Of a DNA stretch of 64,000 nucleotides, positions 42,831 to 52,144 are shown one piece after another (position 1 is the first letter of the stretch; the number at the start of each line of letters is the position of its first letter). Source of the stretch: Blastopirellula marina (GTDB lineage Bacteria; Planctomycetota; Planctomycetia; Pirellulales; Pirellulaceae); assembly GCF_002967715.1 (NCBI RefSeq), contig NZ_PUIA01000085.1, positions 1 to 64,000 on the forward strand, read 5' to 3'. The notes under the pieces are model-generated. The model was not told the origin of the DNA. It searched no databases and saw only the letters and a list, made by a program, of their open reading frames with translations. The translations under genes and the position numbers were made by a program.

Positions 42831-45800
42831 TTATTTGGCCGCTTTGTTCGGCTGACGATACAAGACCAACACAGGCTCACCAGAGACCTCAATTGAAACC
42901 AATGCCCGATTCGCATCGATGCGTTTCCTCAGACCATCGATGCGGATCACGTCGACCTTGGCGTCCGCCGCGACGCCAAGGTCGACAATTTTCTTGCCGT
43001 TGTCGTTCCATACGACTTTCAGGCATTCTCCCTGGTCATCGACAAACAGAAACTCCTGCGTCCCGTCAGGGTGCTGTTTCTCTGCCTGGAACTTCTTCAC
43101 GGCCAGGCTATTGATCATGTGGTAATATGCCACGGCATCCAAACGTGGGTTGTAGTTGTTGAATTTGCAGTCAAACACACAGTGAGCATCGCCGAACTGG
43201 CCGCGGGCGTTGCCGTCTTTATCAGGATACATGATCGTAAACCAACTGACCGTTTCTCCCCCTTCGGCAAAGAAGACGGTGCACTTCTTAATCAACTCGA
43301 CAGCAACGGCCAACCGCGCCTGACCTTGGCTGTTGAGCCCCAGCTCGGTCGAGTGGATCGGTTTCACCGCGCCGTACTTGCGCATCAGCTCGCGATACTC
43401 GGCCATCGTGCGGCGAACGTTGGTGTAGTGCTCGTAAATGTGAAAATCATACGAGTCGAGGTAGTTCTGATAGCCTGCCTGAAAATACTCTTCGTTCGGC
43501 TCGACGGACGTACCGATCACGTGGATCTCCGGATCGAACGCTTTCACTGCCTCGTAGACCGTTTTGTAAGCTTTCACGTTATCCAGCACGACTTGCCCCT
43601 TGCCGTGTGGTTCGTTGCCTAGCGCGATCATGGCGAGGCCCTGGTCAGAGTAAGCTTCCAGGAAGTTGGTCATCCCTTCTCGTAGCGACTCCTCGGTCAC
43701 ACTTTTGAATCCTTCGTCTTCGACCTGCGAACAAGGCGTACCGGTCACCCACTTAGCATCCAGTTTTTTCACGACATCCAGTCCCGGCAGATGCGGCTTG
43801 TAAGGAGGCTTGTTCGACCAGCCACCCCACACGCCCATCATCCGTAGCCCTAAGCGATCGGCCAGGTAAAAGTAATCTCCGATGCGGCTATCCCAGTTGC
43901 GAATGGTGAAGGGAATTTGCTCGGGGCGATATTGCTTGCTCGCCGCTTCTGGCAGGATCGCGAAACCGGAGAACTCGGTGATCGGGTTCCCTTCTCCTTG
44001 CGGGACGGAAACGTGTAGTTCGTAAAACTGCCCAACATTTAATTCGCTGGCCTCTACCGATAGGTTGGCCTGATATTCCCGCTGCCGTTTTCCTTCGGCA
44101 GCGACGAGCGCAACATCCGTGGGCCGAGCTACCACTTTGCCTTGATAGTCGCGGACTTCCCACTGAAGCTCGCGATCGCTCGGCTGTAGTGCTTTGGTGG
44201 TGGGGACGGTTACTTGAAATTCAATAGCATCGCCGGGATAGAACAGATTCCCCACTGTTTTCGTGGCAATGCGAATACTTTCAACACTCGGTTCGGCCGG
44301 TTGCACGACCAGCCGGGCTGCCGAGAGATCGTCGATCGCAAACTGTCCATACGCCTTGTTCAGCTGCACTTCCCATTGGGCCGTTTTCGCTTTGGCAGGA
44401 AGCTTGACCAACTTGCTAACCTGCTCCCAATCGTTCTCACCGTAACCAATCGCTAGGGGAAAGGTCGCCAGGAGGTTACCATCGACATCGAAAGTCTTGA
44501 TGGAAACCGCTCCATGAAACGAGTTATCTGGCGAATGCAGCTTCGATCGCCAGCGATAGGCAAATTCCCAAGTTCCCTGCTGCACGGGAAATAGCGAGCT
44601 GTCAGCCAGCGTAGGTTGCTGAAGCTTCTCGAGGGAGCGTTGCAGGGACAACTGTGAATCGATGCGAACGTCACCTTGCGTCTGCCAGCCAGTAGCATCC
44701 CCGTCGAAGCCTTCGGTCCACGCACTGCGTGAGCGTTCCCCTTCGACGATCGCTTCCATGCGGATGTCCCCCAAGTCGAGGCTCATCATAGGTGACTCGG
44801 ACGAACGGCCATTGAGCATTACTTCGAGCAGCTTGACCGCCCCGTGCCACTTGCCGTCGTTGGCCCCTCCCCAATGTTCGCCACCGGCAATCTGCACGGG
44901 GTCGATCGTCATGGCGTGCCACTGACCATCGGCGACCATCGCAATACCATGCCGCTGATGGGTTTGATCGCTGCTGTCGACCAGACGCAGTGAAAACTCC
45001 TTCACTTCATCGGAGCGTACTTGAAGTTCGATCGACTTGCTTTGTTTGACATCGAGCTGTGCGAAGCTGCTACGCACGCCAACATAACGCCCTCCGGCAC
45101 TAAAGTCAGCACTAAGTCGAAGTGCGTGCTCGTCGCTGCGGGGTCCTTCGATGATGACGAGGCTGCCTTTGGCACCAGGAAACTCGTTTCCGTTGTTGTA
45201 TTGCCACGTGCCGGTCCCTTCTTCTCCGACGTCATCCAGGCGAATCGATTTCGCGATTTCGACTTTGGGTGCTGTCGGCAAGAGCATCACGTTGCGGATC
45301 GCAATGTTCCCTTCCTTGAGTGCCTCGCGACCGGCGAGGAAGACGAGCAACTTCCCTGGCTGATGCCAACGACCATCGTTTGCGCCGCTCCATTTCTCGT
45401 AGCCGGTCACGATATCCATCGGTGCTCCGGCTTCGAGTGAAGCAAAGTAGCGTGCCACCGGGAAGGTGAATTGTTGCCACCCTCCTTTATCCCCCAGGCG
45501 AATATTCAATTGGTGGCATTGCCCCGTACCATCGATCAGACGCGTCGTCAGTTTCTCGACACCGCGTGGGACATTCACTTCAAACGTTACCGTATCGATA
45601 GGAATGTCTGGCAAATGTTTGGCAGCCTGGACGTACATTCCCCCCTTCGAGAAGTCACCGTGCAGTACGAGCGTTGGCATTTCTTCCTGCTTGAGTTCCA
45701 AGTGCCCGACTGCTCCGGGGAACTCTTTACCGTTGTCGAACGTCCAGCCTCCCAGCTTTTGTTGAGGATCAATCAGCGATGCTCGCTGTTGGCCCAGCGC

Positions 45801-45851
45801 AGTGGCTACGAAGCACAAAAACAGAACAGAACAAACAACGGGACGTATCAT
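42831..45851 (-). CDS. Large secreted clan A glycoside hydrolase with carbohydrate-binding-like modules
   Basis: 1006 aa, signal peptide ~1-20 (VVCSVLFLCFVATALG). The first ~360 residues hold two related beta modules (LGGWTFDNGKEFPGAVGHLE; WQYNNGNEFPGAKGSLV), then a longer beta region, and a C-terminal TIM barrel: PFTIRNWDSRIGDYFYLADR, acid/base candidate E747 in ALGNEPHG, FHIYEHYTNV, and nucleophile candidate E836 in HSTELGLNSQG. This is the pattern of clan GH-A; the family cannot be fixed from sequence reading. It is divergent from a sulfatase across a 136-bp interval. Confidence 0.82.
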   Translation of the reverse strand: MIRPVVCSVLFLCFVATALGQQRASLIDPQQKLGGWTFDNGKEFPGAVGHLELKQEEMPTLVLHGDFSKGGMYVQAAKHLPDIPIDTVTFEVNVPRGVEKLTTRLIDGTGQCHQLNIRLGDKGGWQQFTFPVARYFASLEAGAPMDIVTGYEKWSGANDGRWHQPGKLLVFLAGREALKEGNIAIRNVMLLPTAPKVEIAKSIRLDDVGEEGTGTWQYNNGNEFPGAKGSLVIIEGPRSDEHALRLSADFSAGGRYVGVRSSFAQLDVKQSKSIELQVRSDEVKEFSLRLVDSSDQTHQRHGIAMVADGQWHAMTIDPVQIAGGEHWGGANDGKWHGAVKLLEVMLNGRSSESPMMSLDLGDIRMEAIVEGERSRSAWTEGFDGDATGWQTQGDVRIDSQLSLQRSLEKLQQPTLADSSLFPVQQGTWEFAYRWRSKLHSPDNSFHGAVSIKTFDVDGNLLATFPLAIGYGENDWEQVSKLVKLPAKAKTAQWEVQLNKAYGQFAIDDLSAARLVVQPAEPSVESIRIATKTVGNLFYPGDAIEFQVTVPTTKALQPSDRELQWEVRDYQGKVVARPTDVALVAAEGKRQREYQANLSVEASELNVGQFYELHVSVPQGEGNPITEFSGFAILPEAASKQYRPEQIPFTIRNWDSRIGDYFYLADRLGLRMMGVWGGWSNKPPYKPHLPGLDVVKKLDAKWVTGTPCSQVEDEGFKSVTEESLREGMTNFLEAYSDQGLAMIALGNEPHGKGQVVLDNVKAYKTVYEAVKAFDPEIHVIGTSVEPNEEYFQAGYQNYLDSYDFHIYEHYTNVRRTMAEYRELMRKYGAVKPIHSTELGLNSQGQARLAVAVELIKKCTVFFAEGGETVSWFTIMYPDKDGNARGQFGDAHCVFDCKFNNYNPRLDAVAYYHMINSLAVKKFQAEKQHPDGTQEFLFVDDQGECLKVVWNDNGKKIVDLGVAADAKVDVIRIDGLRKRIDANRALVSIEVSGEPVLVLYRQPNKAAK

Positions 45852-45987
45852 CGAGAAATCTGAAAAAATAGGGTCACAAGCAGGGGAATCCTCGTGGTCT
45901 CAATTTGACCGGCGGCTTTCAGGCGAGGACAATAGCGTGCATCTGAAGCCCACCAATCTATGCCCCTTCACGACTGAAGGTTTCATC

Positions 45988-47739
45988 ATGCCACGTCTTT
46001 TTTCGCTACTCCTGCTCGCTTTTGGCCTGTTTTTGCCTACGTTCGCGTATGCCGCCGACGCCACGAAACCCAACGTCGTAATGATCCTCACCGACGACCA
46101 AGGTTGGGGTGATCTGAGCGTGCATGGCAATAAGAACCTCGCCACGCCCAACATCGATCAACTAGCGAAAGAGGGAGCCCTGTTCGAGAACTTCTACGTC
46201 TGCCACCTGTGCGCACCGACACGTGCTGAAATGCTGACCGGTCGGTTCTATGCCCGGACTGGCGTTCGCGGTGTTTCGACCGGACAGGAACGTTTGAACA
46301 TCGACGAGAAGACAATTGCCCAGTACTTCCAAGAAGCAGGCTACGTGACCGGGGCCTTCGGCAAGTGGCACAACGGCATGCAGTTCCCTTACCACCCCAA
46401 TGCCCGCGGCTTCGATGAGTACTACGGTTTCTGCTCGGGTCACTGGGGGCATTACTTCAGCCCGGAACTCGATCACAATAACCAACTCGTCCGCGGCGAT
46501 GACTATGTATCCGACGACTTCACTAACCACGCCATGAAGTTTATCGAAGACAACAAGGACAAACCATTCTTCTGCTACGTCCCGTACTGCACGCCTCATT
46601 CGCCGATGCAGGTTCCCGATCAGTTCTACGACAAGTTCGCCAACATGGATCCCGAGATGAAGAATCGAGATCCCCAAAAGGAACAACTCGGCATGACCCG
46701 CGCCGCGTTGGCCATGTGCGAGAACATTGACTGGAACGTGGGACGCATCCTAAAGAAGCTCGATCAACTCGACCTGGCCGATAACACGATCGTCATCTAC
46801 TTCGCCGACAACGGACCCAATAGCTTCCGCTGGAACGGGGGGATGAAAGGTCGCAAAGGCTCGCTCGATGAAGGTGGTACACGCGTTCCGTGCATCATTC
46901 GTTGGCCAGGGCATATTCCTCAAGACAGAACCATTGAGCCAATCGCCGGTGCCGTCGACCTGCTGCCTACCTTGCTTGACTTTGCTGGAATCAAATCGGA
47001 GTTCCCCAAACCAATCGACGGCATCAGCCTTAAGCCACTGCTGACACAAGACACCGCCGAGTGGGAAGATCGCTATCTCATCGCCTCACGTAACAATCAA
47101 GTCAGCGTGCGTAATCAAACGTATCGACTCGACAACGATGGACAGCTATTCGATATCACCAGCGACCGTGGACAATACAAGAACGTTGCCAAGGATCATC
47201 CGGAAGTCTTGGCCCAACTGAAAGCAGTTGCCAAGCAGTATCGCTCGGAGATGCTTCCCACGCAGGACGATCGCCCCTTTACCGTGGGTTACACGGAGAA
47301 CACGCCGCTACCGGCCCGCGATGGGAACGGCCATGGGGGCATCAAGCGTAGCGCTAACGCCCCGAACTGTTCTTACTTCACCAATTGGAAGACGGCCAAC
47401 GACACCGTGACGTGGGATGTCGAAGTAGGTGAGCCGGGCGAGTACGAAGCGATCATCTACTATACCTGCCCACAGGAAAACGTCGGCGTCGAGATCCAGG
47501 CCGAACTACTGGGGCAGAAAACCTCGGCCACGATCAAACAAGCACACGATCCCGAAAGCTACGGTCCCGAGCGAGACCGGTTCGATCGTGGTGCCGAATC
47601 GCCGGTGAAGGATTTCAAACCGTTTTCGCTTGGTTCGCTCAAGCTTCCCAAGGGGCGTGATACGTTGACTCTGTCGGCGCTGAAGATCCCTGGCGACGGG
47701 GCGATTGAAGTTCGCTACATCTGGTTGAACAAGAAGTAA
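45988..47739 (+). CDS. Secreted sulfatase (formylglycine type) with C-terminal beta domain
   Basis: 583 aa from ATG 45988 (GAAGG upstream), signal peptide to AYA. Sulfatase core ~25-450: NVVMILTDDQGWGDL (metal ligands), CAPTRAEMLTGR with the cysteine converted to formylglycine, GKWHNGMQ, FCYVPYCTPHSPMQ, and IVIYFADNGPNSF. The last ~130 residues are a separate beta sandwich (GEPGEYEAIIYYTCPQ, GRDTLTLSALKIPGDG). Planctomycetes use sulfatases to desulfate algal polysaccharides such as fucoidan or carrageenan. Neighbours fit a polysaccharide-degrading locus. Confidence 0.93.
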   Translation: MPRLFSLLLLAFGLFLPTFAYAADATKPNVVMILTDDQGWGDLSVHGNKNLATPNIDQLAKEGALFENFYVCHLCAPTRAEMLTGRFYARTGVRGVSTGQERLNIDEKTIAQYFQEAGYVTGAFGKWHNGMQFPYHPNARGFDEYYGFCSGHWGHYFSPELDHNNQLVRGDDYVSDDFTNHAMKFIEDNKDKPFFCYVPYCTPHSPMQVPDQFYDKFANMDPEMKNRDPQKEQLGMTRAALAMCENIDWNVGRILKKLDQLDLADNTIVIYFADNGPNSFRWNGGMKGRKGSLDEGGTRVPCIIRWPGHIPQDRTIEPIAGAVDLLPTLLDFAGIKSEFPKPIDGISLKPLLTQDTAEWEDRYLIASRNNQVSVRNQTYRLDNDGQLFDITSDRGQYKNVAKDHPEVLAQLKAVAKQYRSEMLPTQDDRPFTVGYTENTPLPARDGNGHGGIKRSANAPNCSYFTNWKTANDTVTWDVEVGEPGEYEAIIYYTCPQENVGVEIQAELLGQKTSATIKQAHDPESYGPERDRFDRGAESPVKDFKPFSLGSLKLPKGRDTLTLSALKIPGDGAIEVRYIWLNKK

Positions 47740-47759
47740 GCCAAGCGAGGCAGCCTCAT

Positions 47760-48110
47760 TTGAGCGAAGCAGAACCGAACCCGTATGCTCCGCCGCAACC
47801 GGCAGCGAAGCCAGTCAGTTCGCTGTCGGCTCTGCGAATTCTGGCGTGGTGCTCGCTCCTGCTTCCCTACGCCATGCTACCTCTCTTAATGATGCTCCCT
47901 CAATTCGTTGGGGGAATACTTGGGTTTATCTTGTTTATCCCGATGGTTCCCATGACCATCGCCGTCACGATCGGTCGAGCTTGTGCATTAGGTTTCAAAC
48001 TCATTCCTCCCCGCTACATTGAGTGGCTGTCGGTATTTTATGTGGTGACAATCATCGTCGAATACATGACACTATTTGAAGTGATCTATCCCAACTTCAG
48101 TTGGAAGTAA
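47760..48110 (+). CDS. Small multi-pass membrane protein with NPYAPP motif
   Basis: 116 aa from TTG 47760, GAGG ~9 nt upstream. N-terminal EPNPYAPPQPAAKP is a proline-rich head common at the start of small planctomycete membrane proteins. Then three hydrophobic segments (WCSLLLPYAMLPLLMMLP; GGILGFILFIPMVPMTIAV; WLSVFYVVTIIVEYMTLF). Function unknown. It starts 20 nt after the sulfatase stop codon. Confidence 0.7.
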   Translation: MSEAEPNPYAPPQPAAKPVSSLSALRILAWCSLLLPYAMLPLLMMLPQFVGGILGFILFIPMVPMTIAVTIGRACALGFKLIPPRYIEWLSVFYVVTIIVEYMTLFEVIYPNFSWK

Positions 48111-48168
48111 CGTCTCCTCTTTTTCTTCACTGCCCCTGTTTCATTTCCCAGCCTGGACCTCGCCTAAG

Positions 48169-49842
48169 ATGATACCACGTAACATCTCTATCGCCCTGCT
48201 CTTTGCTTTGTTGCTCTATCCGTCTTCCGGATATGCTCAGCAGGCACCGTCGTACGATCTGGTTGTGTACGGCGGAACGAGTGCCGGAGTGGCTGCCGCG
48301 GTGCAGGCCAAGCAGATGGGTAAGTCGGTCGTGATCATCAGCCCGGACACGCATCTGGGCGGGCTTTCCAGTAGCGGCTTGGGACGAACCGATAGCGGTC
48401 GACAGAATGCTATCGGCGGTATCGCGAAGGAGTTTTACCATCGCGTCTACCTGCACTATGCCCAGGCTCAGGCGTGGCCGCATCAAACGCCGGAGGCCTA
48501 CCTGGCCCAGCGGGAAGCCCATGGAGCATCCGATCCGAAGAACGAAACATGGTGGGTATTCGAACCGCATGTTGCGGAAAACGTGTTCGAGCAGTTCATT
48601 GCTGAGAGCAAGATCGAAGTCCTCCGCGACGAGTGGCTCGATCGCGAGAAAGGAGTCCGCATGGATGGTCAGCGGATCGCCTCGATCACAACCCTCTCCG
48701 GCAAAACCCTGGCCGGCAAGATGTTCATTGATGCGACCTATGAAGGGGACCTGATGGCCGCCGCTGGCGTGACGTATACCATCGGGCGGGAAAGTAACGC
48801 GAAGTATGGCGAAGTCGGCAATGGAGTCGAGGTGGCTCAGAACACCAAGAACCATCGCTTCCGTGTGGCCGTTGATCCGTACGTGAAGCCAGGCGACCCC
48901 AGCAGCGGCCTGGTGTGGGGTGTTCATAACCAAGGACCAGGCGAGGAAGGGTCTGCCGACAATCGCGTGCAAGCCTATTGCTACCGCATGTGCATGTCCC
49001 TGGTTCCTGAAAACAGCGTTCCATTTGCCAAGCCAGAAGGCTACGACGAAAGTGTCTACGAGCTTCTTTTCCGCAACTACGAAGCTGGCGATCCGCGCGT
49101 GCCGCTGCACCCGGCTCCGGCCCCGAACGGCAAGACCGACACGAACAACAACGGAGCGTTCTCGACCGACAACATCGGCATGAACTACGACTACCCTGAA
49201 GCCAGCTATGAGCAGCGAAAGAACATCCTGCATCAGCATCTGACTTACCAGCAAGGGCTGATGTGGACCCTGGCCAACCATCCCCGCGTTCCCCAAGAGG
49301 TGCGCGACGAGATGTCGCAGTGGGGACTAGCCAAGGACGAGTTCGCCGATAACGATCACTGGCCCTATCAGATCTACGTACGCGAGGCCAGGCGGATGGT
49401 TTCCGACTATGTGCAAACGGAACACGATTGTCGGCGGCTGCGGATTTGTGACGACAGCGTCGGTCTGGGCTCTTACAATATGGATTCGCACAACGTGCAG
49501 CGTTTTGTCACTGCGGAGGGGACTGTGCAGAATGAAGGGGATGTGCAAGTCGCCACCGGTGGCAGTTACGCCGTCAGTTTTCGTTCGCTGATTCCTAAGC
49601 GTGGCGAAACCGCGAACCTGCTTGTCCCTTGTTGCTTGTCCAGTTCCCACATTGCCTTCGGCAGCATCCGCATGGAGCCAGTCTTCATGATCCTCGGTCA
49701 AAGCTCGGCAACCGCCGCAGCCTTGGCGATCGATCAGAAGGTGGCATTACAAGACCTGCCTTATCCGCTGCTCAAAGCTCAATTAGAGAAGGATGGACAA
49801 CAGCTTGTTCCAGCGGGAAAGCCGAAACCGATCACACCGTAG
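48169..49842 (+). CDS. Secreted FAD-dependent oxidoreductase
   Basis: 557 aa with signal peptide (ALLFALLLYPSSGYAQ). Rossmann FAD motif VVYGGTSAGVAAAVQAKQMG followed by SVVIISPDTHLGGLSSSGLG; later MFIDATYEGDLMAAAGV and MEPVFMILGQSSATAAALAI, typical of the FAD_oxidored (PF12831) family. Such proteins are frequent in polysaccharide loci of planctomycetes and act on sugars or sugar acids; the substrate is unknown. It lies between the NPYAPP protein and the SASA esterase, all on the plus strand. Confidence 0.9.
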   Translation: MIPRNISIALLFALLLYPSSGYAQQAPSYDLVVYGGTSAGVAAAVQAKQMGKSVVIISPDTHLGGLSSSGLGRTDSGRQNAIGGIAKEFYHRVYLHYAQAQAWPHQTPEAYLAQREAHGASDPKNETWWVFEPHVAENVFEQFIAESKIEVLRDEWLDREKGVRMDGQRIASITTLSGKTLAGKMFIDATYEGDLMAAAGVTYTIGRESNAKYGEVGNGVEVAQNTKNHRFRVAVDPYVKPGDPSSGLVWGVHNQGPGEEGSADNRVQAYCYRMCMSLVPENSVPFAKPEGYDESVYELLFRNYEAGDPRVPLHPAPAPNGKTDTNNNGAFSTDNIGMNYDYPEASYEQRKNILHQHLTYQQGLMWTLANHPRVPQEVRDEMSQWGLAKDEFADNDHWPYQIYVREARRMVSDYVQTEHDCRRLRICDDSVGLGSYNMDSHNVQRFVTAEGTVQNEGDVQVATGGSYAVSFRSLIPKRGETANLLVPCCLSSSHIAFGSIRMEPVFMILGQSSATAAALAIDQKVALQDLPYPLLKAQLEKDGQQLVPAGKPKPITP

Positions 49843-49872
49843 CCCTTCGCCCCGATGCCTGGAGATCTCGTT

Positions 49873-50841
49873 ATGAAACGTTCCGCAATGGTCTTGGCCA
49901 TGTTGTTCGCTCTGGGCGTCAGCTCATGGGCGATCGCCGCTCCCGTGAAAGTCTTTATCCTGTGCGGTCAATCGAACATGGAAGGGAAAGGGGCGATCTC
50001 GCATCTGGAGCAACTGCTCGCAGATCCCGCCACGGCCAAGGCCTATCAGCACCTGCGTGACGACAACGGCTGGGTGGAACGCAACGACGTATTCATCAAG
50101 TACAACGACGACCGCGGACAAGGCAAACTGGGGCTGGGGTACGGCACTCCGACCAATCGCTTTGGCCCGGAACTCGAGTTCGGGCATGTTGTTGGCAATG
50201 CATTTGATGAGAAGGTGTTGATCATCAAGTGTGCCTGGGGAGGCCGAGCATTGGCGGTTCGTTTTCGTCCACCAAGCTCCGGCAAAGGGGACTACACCCA
50301 GCGCAACAAGCAGACGAAAGAACTTGAACCGCTGCCGGAAGAAACGTACGGCGAAGCGTACCGCGATACCCTTCGCATCGTGAAGGAATCGTTGACTGGC
50401 ATCGACAAGATTGTCCCCGACTACAACAAGGAAGATGGCTACGAACTTTCCGGCTTCGTCTTCTTCCAAGGCTTCAACGACATTATCGACCAGAAAAAGA
50501 TGGACGAGTACGGGAAGAACCTGGAGAACCTCGTTCGTGATGTTCGCAAGGACCTGGATGCCCCGAATCTGCCGATCGTGATCGGCGAACTAGGCCAACA
50601 AGGAGTCGAGCCGGAGAAACGCTATGCGGAAAAACATTTCGCGTTTCGAAAGATGCAGGAAGACGTATCTAAACTGCCGGAATTCAAAGGGAACGTTGCC
50701 TTCGTAAAAACGAGCCCCTACATCGTGAGTGACGGCGAGTCATTCGACGGCGGGTATCACTACTACGGCCGGGCTGACACGTTCTTTAACATCGGTCACG
50801 CGTTTGGAGAAGCGATGGTGCAGATGGTGAAATCGAACTGA
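49873..50841 (+). CDS. SASA-domain (sialate O-acetylesterase-like) esterase, secreted
   Basis: 322 aa from ATG 49873 with GGAGA 8 nt upstream; signal peptide MVLAMLFALGVSSWAIAA. SGNH marks: KVFILCGQSNMEGKG (nucleophile serine), FVFFQGFNDI (block III), and DGGYHYYGRA near the C-terminus with the histidine. It belongs to the same family as the 13070 gene but shares only motifs. Starts 31 nt after the FAD oxidoreductase, so likely cotranscribed. Confidence 0.87.
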   Translation: MKRSAMVLAMLFALGVSSWAIAAPVKVFILCGQSNMEGKGAISHLEQLLADPATAKAYQHLRDDNGWVERNDVFIKYNDDRGQGKLGLGYGTPTNRFGPELEFGHVVGNAFDEKVLIIKCAWGGRALAVRFRPPSSGKGDYTQRNKQTKELEPLPEETYGEAYRDTLRIVKESLTGIDKIVPDYNKEDGYELSGFVFFQGFNDIIDQKKMDEYGKNLENLVRDVRKDLDAPNLPIVIGELGQQGVEPEKRYAEKHFAFRKMQEDVSKLPEFKGNVAFVKTSPYIVSDGESFDGGYHYYGRADTFFNIGHAFGEAMVQMVKSN

Positions 50842-50882
50842 GTTTGGCCAGTCGTTCAGACGGTTTTTGCCTGGTGAATTTC

Positions 50883-51503
50883 ATGCCGCGACATTCTCTT
50901 TCGATCGGCTTCGACATCGTGCTGCCCATCATTCTTGGCACGGTGTTTGTCCTGAACATCATGTTCATGCTGCTCGTACCGTTGGTTTGGGTGATTTTGT
51001 TCCATATGCGTTCGAATGCACGGCGAGACAAGCGTCTTCCTGCTCTACCGCTTTTTGGGAATCTCGTAGGAGCGTGCACCTTTGCGGCTATTGTTTACGC
51101 CGCCGCATCGTACGAGCCTACTAAGACGAAACTTCAATACCTAGGTCGCGAGCAGACTTTCCCCTTGAAGAGAATCGAGCTTGGCGAACTAGCTTACCTC
51201 ACTTCAAGCTCAAACGTTGACCGCCAATTTACGATCAACTTCTCATTTCCTGACGCCCAGAAGCTCCAAGTTGTCCACCTCCCCGACGAGACCGTAACGC
51301 TGCAACAACTTCTCGACGCGGTTGAGCACGACACAGGCATGGAAGGTCGTTTCCATAGCTGTGGCAACGGGTACAGCATTATCCAAGGGGAAGATTGCTG
51401 CTTTGGGCTAAACATAGGCGGCACGTACTTTACGGAAGAAGCGTTTGACCTTGATGCTTATGAGGAAGAGCGGTTCAAACGACTAAACCAAGTAATTCCC
51501 TAG
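50883..51503 (+). CDS. Hypothetical membrane protein
   Basis: 206 aa from ATG 50883; a TTG at 50844 (13 residues longer) is possible. Two hydrophobic segments near ~10-35 (VLPIILGTVFVLNIMFMLLV) and ~60-80 (LVGACTFAAIVYAAASY), then a soluble domain with CGNGYSIIQGEDCCFGLNIG, which contains three cysteines. Not recognised. It ends 91 bp before feoA and is not part of the iron operon, judged by the Fur box between them. Confidence 0.7.
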   Translation: MPRHSLSIGFDIVLPIILGTVFVLNIMFMLLVPLVWVILFHMRSNARRDKRLPALPLFGNLVGACTFAAIVYAAASYEPTKTKLQYLGREQTFPLKRIELGELAYLTSSSNVDRQFTINFSFPDAQKLQVVHLPDETVTLQQLLDAVEHDTGMEGRFHSCGNGYSIIQGEDCCFGLNIGGTYFTEEAFDLDAYEEERFKRLNQVIP

Positions 51504-51564
51504 GGTTTTTATGCACAAATCAGCACCTTGCCACAGAGGCCTGACTCAGTTAAGATTTCTCTAA

Positions 51565-51579
51565 TGAGAATTACTCTCA
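51565..51579. promoter_or_regulatory. Fur-box-like 7-1-7 site upstream of feoA
   Basis: TGAGAATTACTCTCA: arms TGAGAAT and ACTCTCA flank one T, and match the Fur 7-1-7 consensus TGATAAT-N-ATTATCA with three differences. It is 15 bp before the feoA start, where Fur binding would block transcription or translation initiation. Confidence 0.65.
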
Positions 51580-51594
51580 ATTAGCAGGCAAGAG

Positions 51595-51822
51595 ATGTTC
51601 CCCGATATCCCCCTTAACATGGTTCAACCTGGGTCCGTTGTGCGGATTTCGCAAGTCGTTGGTGGGCAGGACGATGTCAAGCGCATGGCCGAGATGGGTC
51701 TTCAGACGGGAACGGAAGTCGAGATGCTTCAAAGTGGCAGTCCCTGCATCGTGCGTGTAGGACAGTCGAAGCTCTGTTTTCGACAATCGGACGTCTTGAA
51801 TATTCTGGTCAGTACGGACTAA
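51595..51822 (+). CDS. feoA: FeoA domain protein, first copy
   Basis: 75 aa, SH3-like FeoA fold: PGSVVRISQVVGGQDDVKRM then AEMGLQTGTEVEMLQSGSP and VRVGQSKLCFRQSDVLNI. FeoA is needed for FeoB-driven Fe2+ uptake. A Fur-like site sits 15 bp upstream. Second copy starts 5 nt downstream. Confidence 0.93.
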   Translation: MFPDIPLNMVQPGSVVRISQVVGGQDDVKRMAEMGLQTGTEVEMLQSGSPCIVRVGQSKLCFRQSDVLNILVSTD

Positions 51823-51827
51823 GCACT

Positions 51828-52052
51828 ATGTCGAAGTTGTCGCAGCTTGCGGTCGGCCAGGAAGCCGTTATCGCCTCGATCGATGCCACTAACGTGGCGG
51901 CCGTGCGACTCATGGAAATGGGGATGACTCCTGGCTGCAGCGTGAAGATGATCGGCTCGGCCCCCTTCGGCGATCCCTTAGAGGTGGAGATTCGCGGTTA
52001 CCACCTGAGCCTGCGTAAGACGGAAGCCGACCTGGTGGAACTCGTGAGTTAG
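51828..52052 (+). CDS. feoA: FeoA domain protein, second copy
   Basis: 74 aa: VGQEAVIASIDATNVAAVRL, MEMGMTPGCSVKMIGSAPFG and YHLSLRKTEADLVELV. It diverges from the first copy in sequence, so recent duplication is unlikely. The pair of separate FeoA proteins precedes feoB by 92 nt. Confidence 0.93.
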   Translation: MSKLSQLAVGQEAVIASIDATNVAAVRLMEMGMTPGCSVKMIGSAPFGDPLEVEIRGYHLSLRKTEADLVELVS

Positions 52053-52144
52053 TTCTTCAACAAATACCGTCCTCGCGCCCTGCCTGTTGCCAAGTGCGAC
52101 TTCCCTCAGATTCCCCAACGCAGCCAACCCCAATAGTCCACTGA

